Positions 49,051-56,325 of a stretch of 64,000 nucleotides of DNA are shown piece after piece. The notes under the pieces were generated by a model. It saw only the letters and a list, made by a program, of their open reading frames with translations, ran no database searches and was not told where the DNA came from. This stretch comes from a virus. Made by a program: the position numbers and the translations under genes. Numbering within the stretch: the first letter of the stretch is position 1; every line of letters starts with the position of its first letter. The stretch is from IMG/VR virus record IMGVR_UViG_3300033571_019687, positions 1-64,000 of that record; one strand, written 5' to 3'.

Positions 49051-49584
49051 ATGGAAAACAATGCATTTAATATACCGATAACACGAGGTAATTTATTTTT
49101 TTCTGAGGACGAATTCAGAATGCAGATGGGTATTGCAAATGAGTATATTAAAAACGTCTTAAATTTTAAAATTATTCTATTCAGAATTGATTATACTAAC
49201 ACTTCAACAAGTATATACGGTAGTGTTAAAGATGAAAATAAAGTTTTCATGGATCCAGTAGAAATCAATGTATATAATTTAAAAATTGAAGATTATCCTC
49301 AAGAACCACTTGGTGATGGTAGAATTGCCTATGAACAATATGGTAATTTAACATTTAATGTAATGTTAAGTGAATTAGAATTCAGGGGTATAGAAATAAA
49401 ACGTGGGGATTTAGTAGGTTATGCATTAGATGAGAACAGATTCAAGTATTTTGAAGTATCAGATGATGATAGATTAAATTATGATAATGCAAATACTATT
49501 ATAGGTTATAAACCGATAAGCAAACGTATAGTTTGTACACATACAGATTTTAATGAAGAATATGGGTTTGCCGAAGAGAACTAA
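49051..49584 (+). CDS. Putative neck protein (gp14-like)
   Basis: 177 aa. NVLNFKIILFRIDYTNTSTSIYGS, then PVEINVYNLKIEDYPQEPLGDGRIAYEQYGNLTFNVML, then GIEIKRGDLVGYALDENRFKYFEV follow the layout of T4 gp14-type neck proteins: an early YGE/YGS strand, a middle beta region and a C-terminal 'GDLIxxxxxxxFE' strand. It lies immediately before a gp15-like gene and the sheath, as in T4 order 13-14-15-18-19. Its end overlaps the next gene by about 30 nt. Confidence 0.6.
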   Translation: MENNAFNIPITRGNLFFSEDEFRMQMGIANEYIKNVLNFKIILFRIDYTNTSTSIYGSVKDENKVFMDPVEINVYNLKIEDYPQEPLGDGRIAYEQYGNLTFNVMLSELEFRGIEIKRGDLVGYALDENRFKYFEVSDDDRLNYDNANTIIGYKPISKRIVCTHTDFNEEYGFAEEN

Positions 49585-50329
49585 TACAATCTCACCAGAG
49601 AGCGTCAACTTGTTTAATGGTGAATACCCTTATGAACCAATGAGAAGCGGTGCTAGTGAGCTATTAAAGAGCTTAGTCATGCAAGATAATACGTTCTTCC
49701 CTAAACCATTATCTATACAACACATAGATGAAGCTGTTTATGATCATTTTAGTGAAGAATTATCAAATAATAATATTGTACCCTCAAAAGAATCTACAAT
49801 ATTTACATTAGGCATTAATAGAATATCTGAATTTAAGAAAAGTTGGTCATCTGTAACAAAGGAGAGAAAATTATTATTCCCTTTGGCTATAATAACTAGA
49901 GAATTAGGTGTAGATTATAATACAGATGAAGTTGGATATAATATACCAACCGGTAGGTTATACCCTGTGCATCAGGAAATAACTAATGACGGTAATAAAA
50001 AAATTATTGATACATACTACATAGCACAACCTATACCAGTTACATTATCATATACAATGTATTATTATTGTAAACAAGAAGAAGAACTCAATACTATTAA
50101 TACATTTATTTTAAACCAATTTCAAAGTAGACAAAGATACATATTTGCAAATGGTTATTATATACCAGTACATTTTGAGGGTGTTTCAGATTCTACAGAT
50201 TTCAATGATATGGATAAATTTAGATATATTGAAATATCATTTGAAATGAGGGTTACAGCATACTTAATTGATGAAACCAAATTCGATAAAAAAACATCTT
50301 TTATGATAGCAAATATTAATAGTAAATAA
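49553..50329 (+). CDS. Putative tail completion/sheath stabiliser (gp15-like)
   Basis: 258 aa from ATG 49553; ATG 49562 is equally possible. KERKLLFPLAIITRELGVDYN, PVTLSYTMYYYCKQEEELNTINTFILNQFQSRQ, IPVHFEGVSDSTDFNDMDKFRYIEISFEMRVTAYLI follow the T4 gp15 pattern (a strand of aromatic/Tyr residues, a NxFILNQF helix, then alternating strands ending in F-E-V-xA-Y). T4 gp15 caps the tail tube and sheath. It is 272 aa in T4. Position directly before the sheath gene supports this. Confidence 0.65.
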   Translation: MKNMGLPKRTNTISPESVNLFNGEYPYEPMRSGASELLKSLVMQDNTFFPKPLSIQHIDEAVYDHFSEELSNNNIVPSKESTIFTLGINRISEFKKSWSSVTKERKLLFPLAIITRELGVDYNTDEVGYNIPTGRLYPVHQEITNDGNKKIIDTYYIAQPIPVTLSYTMYYYCKQEEELNTINTFILNQFQSRQRYIFANGYYIPVHFEGVSDSTDFNDMDKFRYIEISFEMRVTAYLIDETKFDKKTSFMIANINSK

Positions 50330-50346
50330 CTATTGAAAAAAAAGTT

Positions 50347-50361
50347 CTATTTACTAATAAC
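50347..50361 (+). promoter_or_regulatory. CTATTTA late-promoter-like element for the sheath gene
   Basis: CTATTTACTAATAAC, 40 nt before the sheath ATG at 50394, in an otherwise A/T-rich 64-bp gap. Confidence 0.55.
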
Positions 50362-50393
50362 AATAAAATAAAGTAAATAACAATCACTACAAA

Positions 50394-53300
50394 ATGGTTA
50401 CAGTTAGAAAATCACCGGGTGTTTACTCTACAGAGTCTTTTCCTGTTACAGCAACTGAAAGCGTTGGTGTTACAACCGCAGTAATGGCGGGTGAAACATT
50501 GAAAGGTCCAGCATTTCAGTCAGTATTTGTAAACAGGTTTGATACATTCAAAAGACTTTTTGGAGGTACAAGCCCTGAAAAATTCAAAAATACTCAATTA
50601 CCTAAATATACACTACCTTACGATGCTAAATCATATTTAACACAATCTAATCAATTGTATGTTATTAGAGTTTTAGGTTTATCTGGATATGATGCTGGTA
50701 GAGTAGCAATGCTTAGAACTATAGGTGCGCCTGATATTGAAGAAAGAGGTGCTGAAATCGAAAATTTAGGTGGTGATGGAGATTTTTATCTTGTTAGAGA
50801 AACCACTGGAAGTACTACTACATTTTATGTTGCAACATCTACAGGTGGTACATCTTTAGACCCGTTAATACCATTTGTTACAGGTTCAACAACATTTGCT
50901 GATCTTGATAGTAGTGTAATGACAAGAGTTGCATCTGCATTAAATACATATTTTAACCCATCAGTAACTGGATCAACAACTTGGTCGTCAGGTGATGGTT
51001 TCTATTGGGGTTTCTTTGGTGATGGTGATTTATCAGAGCTTGGTAATGATCCACAAAACTTTAACAGTATGTATGTGTTACCTGCTGATGTTGATTCTGC
51101 TGATTTAAATGATTATATCGTTTATAATGATAGTAAATATTTTGCAGATGATGATAATTTTATCCTTGGTGCATTTGCATTAAGAGTAACAAATACTACA
51201 CCAATTGTTAGTGGTACTAAAAGGTTTTATGCAGCTAAATTTATTGGTAGAAGAAATAGGCTAGACCCAAAAATTGATTACCATAAAGTAGGTGTAGCAT
51301 CACTTAGATCTAAAGGATTTATGTCTGGTGAAACATTAGTATTTAACTCTGATTTATCAGATGTTACCATGTCATCATTTAATACTGATATAACTAAAGA
51401 TGCTTTAGGTGAATTTGTTTTAAGTGTTTCAACAGGTGATGGTTATGCTCAGTTTGTTGTATCACTTGATAACAGTAAGAAATCATTTATTAAGAATATT
51501 TTTGGTAGTCATAATACAACAGCTAATGCTGTGGCTTATTGTGAAGAATCTTATGACAAATGGCTTAAGAAACAGGTTGTTTATGGAAATGTTAGAGGTC
51601 TATTCTTAGATACCAACGGTGTACCAAATTCAAGTGATTTTGACCATTACAGACATCAATATCAAACACCTACAACTCCATTCTTCGTTTCAGAAAAACG
51701 TGGTGACAGTGTTGTTGATTTGTTTAAATTCCATTTAATTAGTGACGGTGCAGATGCAAATACATCAGTAAAAGTTTCTATTGCTGGTATTGATCTCCAA
51801 AGAAGAACATTTGATGTACAAATTAGAGACTTTAATGATACAGACGCTAATCCTGTTGTTCTTGAGAGATTCTTTAACTGTACTATGGATAAAACAAGTA
51901 CTGACTTTATCGGTAGAAAAATTGGTACTGTAGATGGTGAATATCCACTTAAATCTGCTTACCTATCAGTAGAGATCGCCGAGAATGCCCCTAACAACGC
52001 AATTCCGGCCGGCTTTAGAGGTTATGTAGTTAGAGAGCTAGAAGATGAGGCAAAGCCTATTATAGGGGTTTATAAGACGAAATACTACAATGCTGGCGAA
52101 GTTATCTGTGATACCACCGGATATGGTGATCTAGTTGTAAGTCCGGGTGATAAAATTAGAAAAGCTTATTTAGGTTTCTCTGACTTAAATTATGGATTTG
52201 ACACTGATTTATTGAAATTCAAAGGTAAAACAAATGATGGTGATTTTACTTATAACACAGGATCTGATTTTTCAACAAAAATCCAAGGTTTCCACTTAGA
52301 TGTTGCTGTTAGTGGTTTTACTGCACAGGGTCAATCTTATGAATATGAGTTTGAAACTGGTAAGTTTACTTTAGAAGGTGCTGATAACGCATCACCTGCT
52401 GTTAACCCTTATGCTAACATTCAAACAAGGAAATTTACTGCATTATTTGCAGGAGGATTTGATGGTTGGGATATTTACAGAGATACCAGAACTAATTTAG
52501 ATGAATATAAAATTGGTAGAACATTGTTTACTAATGGATTATCATCTGGAGTATTTGATACATTTGTATCAAGTGAAGATGGTGAAACTTATGGTACATC
52601 TGATTACTATGCTTACTTGATGGCATATAAGAAATTTGCTAACCCAGAAGATATTCTTTGTAATGTAATTACAACTCAGGGTATTGATGCTATTAATCAT
52701 ACTGAATTAGTTAATGAAGTTATTGAAATTGTAGAAGATTTTAGAGGTGATGCTTTGTATATTTACAACCTACCTGATATAGATCTATTCAATAACAATA
52801 ACCCTAATGATACTAGTACATGGTTATATCCTAAAGATATTTCTGTGGCATTAGAAGATACTGAAATTAATAGTACTTATGCAACTACATATTATCCTTG
52901 GATTCAAGTAGATGATAAAGATAATGCGGCTTATGTATTTATTCCTCCAACAGGTGAAGTACTTAAAAATCTTGCATTTACTGATAAAACTCAGTTCCCT
53001 TGGGTATCTTATGCAGGTTACAAAAGAGGTAGAATTAATGCAATTAAACCTAGATTTGTATTGAAAGCAGAAGATAGAGATACTCTTTATGATGCTAATA
53101 TAAATGCTATTGCTAGATTCCCTGATGTAGAAACTGTTATTTTTGGTAATAATACTACAAGTACTATTAACAATCCAATTAAACAAGTTAATGTTAGAAG
53201 ACTTATTCTTCAAATCAGAAGAGCATTATTCTCAATATCTAATAGTTTTATCTTTGATCAGAATGATGAAACATTGAGAGATCAATTCTTAAAACAAATT

Positions 53301-53483
53301 AGACCTATACTTGAGAATATTAAAACTAACAGAGGTATTTCTGCTTATAGAATAGCATTCGGTGATTCTCCTGATAGAAACACTTTAAGTGCAACAATCG
53401 AGATTGTACCAATCTCAGCACTTGAAAGAATCATCCTTAACTTCGTTGTAAACGAATCAGGAACACAGTTAACAGAAGGTTAA
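50394..53483 (+). CDS. Tail sheath protein (T4 gp18-like)
   Basis: 1029 aa. The start MVTVRKSPGVYSTESF...TAVMAGETLKGPAF and NRFDTFKRLFGG are the conserved sheath N-terminus. The C-terminus (KRGRINAIKPRFVLKAEDRDTLYDANINAIARF, IFGNNTTS, NVRRLILQIRRALFSISNSFIFDQNDETLRDQF, ATIEIVPISALERIILNF) is the conserved sheath domain. The 300-400 extra residues relative to T4 (659 aa) lie in the middle, where additional surface domains are inserted. Contraction of this sheath drives DNA delivery. Confidence 0.92.
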   Translation: MVTVRKSPGVYSTESFPVTATESVGVTTAVMAGETLKGPAFQSVFVNRFDTFKRLFGGTSPEKFKNTQLPKYTLPYDAKSYLTQSNQLYVIRVLGLSGYDAGRVAMLRTIGAPDIEERGAEIENLGGDGDFYLVRETTGSTTTFYVATSTGGTSLDPLIPFVTGSTTFADLDSSVMTRVASALNTYFNPSVTGSTTWSSGDGFYWGFFGDGDLSELGNDPQNFNSMYVLPADVDSADLNDYIVYNDSKYFADDDNFILGAFALRVTNTTPIVSGTKRFYAAKFIGRRNRLDPKIDYHKVGVASLRSKGFMSGETLVFNSDLSDVTMSSFNTDITKDALGEFVLSVSTGDGYAQFVVSLDNSKKSFIKNIFGSHNTTANAVAYCEESYDKWLKKQVVYGNVRGLFLDTNGVPNSSDFDHYRHQYQTPTTPFFVSEKRGDSVVDLFKFHLISDGADANTSVKVSIAGIDLQRRTFDVQIRDFNDTDANPVVLERFFNCTMDKTSTDFIGRKIGTVDGEYPLKSAYLSVEIAENAPNNAIPAGFRGYVVRELEDEAKPIIGVYKTKYYNAGEVICDTTGYGDLVVSPGDKIRKAYLGFSDLNYGFDTDLLKFKGKTNDGDFTYNTGSDFSTKIQGFHLDVAVSGFTAQGQSYEYEFETGKFTLEGADNASPAVNPYANIQTRKFTALFAGGFDGWDIYRDTRTNLDEYKIGRTLFTNGLSSGVFDTFVSSEDGETYGTSDYYAYLMAYKKFANPEDILCNVITTQGIDAINHTELVNEVIEIVEDFRGDALYIYNLPDIDLFNNNNPNDTSTWLYPKDISVALEDTEINSTYATTYYPWIQVDDKDNAAYVFIPPTGEVLKNLAFTDKTQFPWVSYAGYKRGRINAIKPRFVLKAEDRDTLYDANINAIARFPDVETVIFGNNTTSTINNPIKQVNVRRLILQIRRALFSISNSFIFDQNDETLRDQFLKQIRPILENIKTNRGISAYRIAFGDSPDRNTLSATIEIVPISALERIILNFVVNESGTQLTEG

Positions 53484-53492
53484 TTTACTTAA

Positions 53493-53528
53493 AAAGAGGA
53501 GGTTATAAAAACTTCCTCTTTTTTTTTC
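53493..53528 (+). terminator. Intrinsic terminator after sheath gene
   Basis: AAAGAGGAGGTT-ATAAA-AACTTCCTCTTT (one G-U pair) followed by an eight-T run. Confidence 0.8.
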
Positions 53529-53570
53529 ATTTTCTCTTTGTTTTCTGAAAATATTCTTTATGCACGACTA

Positions 53571-53758
53571 TAATAATATATATTACTATAATATTACTTA
53601 TATATACTTAATACTATAGTATTATTAATAATATTAAGTATTATAGTTATTATTTATATTAGTATATTATATATAACTATTATTTATATTAATAATATAT
53701 ATTAGTAATTAATATTAAGTATTATTAATAGATATAATTAAGTAATATATTATTATAA
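53571..53758. repeat. A/T-only low-complexity block with nested repeats
   Basis: Contains the palindrome TAATACTATAGTATTA (53609-53624), the direct repeat AATATTAAGTATTAT at 53630 and 53711, and the direct repeat TATTATTTATATTA at 53648 and 53678. It separates two genes that are adjacent in T4. Confidence 0.75.
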
Positions 53759-53864
53759 GCCTTCATAAATGAAAAAATGATAATAGCAATAGTTCAGCAA
53801 AAAAAATAGTAAAAACATACTACTTATAGTTAAAGATAATAAAAGTTAAAACAAATTTATTGAT

Positions 53865-54353
53865 ATGGCTGATTTATTGATGAAAATGCCTATACCTAAT
53901 GAACCATTAAAAAAGAATAGGTTTATTCTCAGATTCCCATCATCATTAGGTTTTAATGAGTACTTTGTTAAAAGTGCATCAAGACCTTCAATTACTACAA
54001 ATGAAATTGAAATTCCATTCCTGAATACATCAAAGTATGTAGCTGGTAGATATAGTTGGGATGCTATCAACGTTGAATTACGTGATGGTATTGGTCCATC
54101 TACTTCTCAGGTTGTAATGGAATGGGTTAGATTGGTTTCAGAAAGTTTAACTGGTAGACAAGGTTATGCTGCCGGTTATAAAAAAGAAGTTGAAATCGTA
54201 ATGATTGATCCAACAGGTAACGAAGTACAAAAATGGATTTTATTTGGTGCATGGCCTTCAAAAGCAGACTTTGGTTCACTTGATTACGGTGATGATGAAG
54301 TTGCAACCATTTCAATGACACTTAGGATTGATTACGCAGAACTTATTTACTAA
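53865..54353 (+). CDS. Tail tube protein (T4 gp19-like)
   Basis: 162 aa (T4 gp19 is 163). PNEPLKKNRFILRFPSSLGFNEYFVKSASRP, ISTTNEIEIPFLNTSKYVAGRYSWDAINVELRD, WVRLVSESLTGRQGYAAGYKKEVEIVMIDPTGNEVQKW and the end ATISMTLRIDYAEL match gp19 and the T4-type tube/hub family. It polymerises into the tail tube inside the sheath. It is separated from the sheath by a long noncoding block and followed by another hairpin region. Confidence 0.93.
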   Translation: MADLLMKMPIPNEPLKKNRFILRFPSSLGFNEYFVKSASRPSITTNEIEIPFLNTSKYVAGRYSWDAINVELRDGIGPSTSQVVMEWVRLVSESLTGRQGYAAGYKKEVEIVMIDPTGNEVQKWILFGAWPSKADFGSLDYGDDEVATISMTLRIDYAELIY

Positions 54354-54369
54354 AACTATTTGGTTTTTA

Positions 54370-54445
54370 AAAAAAAGATTGTTATACTTGTGTTTAAGTA
54401 TAGCTAGATAACAAAAGGCTGACTATACATCAGCCTTTAATTTTT
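54370..54445 (+). terminator. Hairpin pair downstream of the tube gene
   Basis: An outer TTGTT...AACAA with inner ATACTT/AAGTAT stem (about 54378-54413) is followed by AAAGGCTGA / TCAGCCTTT (54414-54438) and a T-rich stretch. The second is a normal intrinsic terminator. The first, in a 105-bp gap, could be an RNA-stability element for the abundant tube transcript. Confidence 0.55.
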
Positions 54446-54458
54446 ATAAAAAAAATAT

Positions 54459-55265
54459 ATGCCGACAGTTACAACAAAGAAATCAGATAAGAACGAATTG
54501 CAAGCACTAGGGTTTGCAGAAGCTAGGGACAGTTATGACTTGGTTTACTTACCAAGCCAAGGTAAATACGGTACTGTATATGGTGAGAGTATCAAAGTAA
54601 GTCACCTTAAGGCTATTGATAGTAATATCTTAACATCAGTAAGACTTATGTCAGAAGGTTTACACTTAACAACCCTTGTTGATAAAAAACTTGCTTATGA
54701 AGATACAAAAATTAAAGCCAATGACTTGTTGGTTGGTGATTTTATCAAAGTTTTGCTATTTCTTAGAACAACATCAGGTTATGGGGATGAATTTATTGTT
54801 AAGTTAACAGATCCTAAGACCGGTGAAGTATTTGATCATTCAGTAGACTTATCATCAATCAAAATTAAAGATGTTGAAGTTTATCCAAATGAAGATGGGT
54901 TATTAGAATATACTCTTCCTCATAGTAAAAAACCTGTATTGTTTAGGTATTTGACGATTGGTGAAGAAAGAGAAATTGCTGAAAGAGACCAAAAAACAAT
55001 GCAACTTAGAAATACAACCATTTCAAATATTGAAACTCTTAGACTTGTTGCTCAAATCCAGTCATTAGATGGAGAAACTGATAAATCAAAAATACAGACA
55101 TTTATTGAAACACAAATGTCAATGAGAGATATGGTTGAATTTAAGAAATTTGTTGTAGCTAATGAACCGAGTGTTGACTTGGAAATTGAGGCCAGAGGTC
55201 CTTCTGGTGCCACGTTTCAAACAGATTTTCCAATTGAAGGACTCTTATATTTCAATAATGTCTAA
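54459..55265 (+). CDS. Baseplate hub assembly protein (T4 gp26-like)
   Basis: 268 aa. YLPSQGKYGT (LPSxGxxY), HLKAIDSNILTSVR, KIKANDLLVGDFIKVLLFLRTTSGYGDEF, FRYLTIGEEREIAERDQ and QSLDGETDKSKIQTFIETQMSMRDMVEFKKF follow the gp26-type hub-assembly family. The C-terminus lacks the CxxCG zinc ligands present in several relatives. It is followed by a small overlapping ORF, an arrangement like the paired tail-assembly chaperones of many phages. Confidence 0.65.
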   Translation: MPTVTTKKSDKNELQALGFAEARDSYDLVYLPSQGKYGTVYGESIKVSHLKAIDSNILTSVRLMSEGLHLTTLVDKKLAYEDTKIKANDLLVGDFIKVLLFLRTTSGYGDEFIVKLTDPKTGEVFDHSVDLSSIKIKDVEVYPNEDGLLEYTLPHSKKPVLFRYLTIGEEREIAERDQKTMQLRNTTISNIETLRLVAQIQSLDGETDKSKIQTFIETQMSMRDMVEFKKFVVANEPSVDLEIEARGPSGATFQTDFPIEGLLYFNNV

Positions 55266-55425
55266 ATTTCTTGAAGATGATGGAAAGGTTAGTATTGACC
55301 AAGTATATCAACTAATAAGATTTGGTTTTTTGGGTTATGATGAGTTAATGCAAATGCCTAGATATTTATTAAAATATTTTTACGAAAAAGTTGCCAGTGA
55401 ATCTAAAAAAGATGATCTTGTCTAA
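55258..55425 (+). CDS. Small overlapping ORF, possible tail-assembly chaperone
   Basis: 55 aa, starting at the ATG at 55258 inside the end of the gp26-like gene (ATGTCTAA overlap). Sequence KVSIDQVYQLIRFGFLGYDELMQMPRYLLKYFYEKV is helical and hydrophobic at regular spacing. The longer frame (from 55162) is open inside the upstream gene, so a shifted fusion product is conceivable. It lies before the tape measure operon, where chaperones usually stand. Confidence 0.6.
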   Translation: MSKFLEDDGKVSIDQVYQLIRFGFLGYDELMQMPRYLLKYFYEKVASESKKDDLV

Positions 55426-55429
55426 AATA

Positions 55430-55448
55430 GCGGGGCTTATGGCCCCGC
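55430..55448 (+). terminator. G/C-rich hairpin after the chaperone ORF
   Basis: GCGGGGC-TTATG-GCCCCGC, the most G/C-rich structure in this AT-rich genome. It lacks a U-tract on the plus strand and abuts the next CTATTTA element, so it may act as a transcript-end stabiliser rather than an efficient terminator. Confidence 0.55.
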
Positions 55449-55450
55449 AA

Positions 55451-55465
55451 CTATTTAATATAAAA
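55451..55465 (+). promoter_or_regulatory. CTATTTA late-promoter-like element
   Basis: CTATTTAATATAAAA, 16 nt before the ATG at 55474 and 2 nt after the G/C hairpin. Confidence 0.6.
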
Positions 55466-55473
55466 CTATTATT

Positions 55474-56325
55474 ATGAAAAGAGACACATTACTTGAAACT
55501 AGACTTAAGTTTGATAAGCTTACTAATAAAAAACCTGTTAATGAGATTATTAAAAGTACATTTAATAGGTTAGCTAACTTTTTTGATAAAGGTAAATATG
55601 CCGCAGCTAAAAGCGTTAGTCCAACTGATGATTATATGTATGATACATATTTCAATACTAGTCAGCCTAATTCAGGCATGCGTGATAGATTAGAAAAACT
55701 TATAGAAGAGATAATTTCAGAAATTCCAGCATTAAAATCAATTTATTATGATAATAATTTAAATGAATACGATGTTGAAACTTTTTTATATGATTATGGC
55801 CGTAATAAAGTTAAAGCTATTGTAAATGATGATATTTTATACGGTGAAATTGTAGATTCAATTGAATCCGCTCAATTCCTTGAAAGAGATGATGATAAGA
55901 TTTTAACTTACTCACAAACAATTAAGAAAATTATATCCTTAATTGAAAGTTTTATAGATGAATTAAACAACTCTGGTAGTTTACCTATTGTTAACACAAA
56001 TAGTAAACTTAAAGACATAGTAAATCTATCTGTTAGTTACGAAAATGAATTAACATCTTGTTTACAAAAGATGAAAGATTTCAAATACGATTCCACAATG
56101 AATTACGAAAAACATATAGGATTAGCATTTGGTGGTAAAGGTAGGACAGTATTGATTGAATTTAAACCTGTAAGCGGCGGTAATGCAGTTGTATCAGATT
56201 TTTTAGATAATTTATATGCTTTTTATCAAAATGCTAGATCAAAAGGTAATGCTAGTACATTTAGCTTTAAAACATTTGATAAAACCTTTAAAAATAACTT
56301 AAATAGATTATCAGTTTCGGTATAA
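55474..56325 (+). CDS. Hypothetical protein preceding the tape measure gene
   Basis: 283 aa, helical with charged clusters (LEKLIEEIISEIPALKSIYYDNNLNEYDVETFLYDYG) and FKPVSGGNAVVSDFLDNLYAFYQNAR near the end. No family recognised. Its stop overlaps the tape measure start (TAATG), so it is translated together with the tape measure and may be a chaperone or initiator for it. Confidence 0.5.
   Translation: MKRDTLLETRLKFDKLTNKKPVNEIIKSTFNRLANFFDKGKYAAAKSVSPTDDYMYDTYFNTSQPNSGMRDRLEKLIEEIISEIPALKSIYYDNNLNEYDVETFLYDYGRNKVKAIVNDDILYGEIVDSIESAQFLERDDDKILTYSQTIKKIISLIESFIDELNNSGSLPIVNTNSKLKDIVNLSVSYENELTSCLQKMKDFKYDSTMNYEKHIGLAFGGKGRTVLIEFKPVSGGNAVVSDFLDNLYAFYQNARSKGNASTFSFKTFDKTFKNNLNRLSVSV

Larger units (their letters stand above)
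53484..53864. other. 381-bp noncoding region between sheath and tube genes
   Basis: Holds the sheath terminator (53493-53528), a low-complexity block (53571-53758) with only 13 G/C in 188 bp, and a CTACTTA variant of the late element (53820-53826) 38 nt before the tube ATG. I see no ORF or RNA gene in it. Confidence 0.7.
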
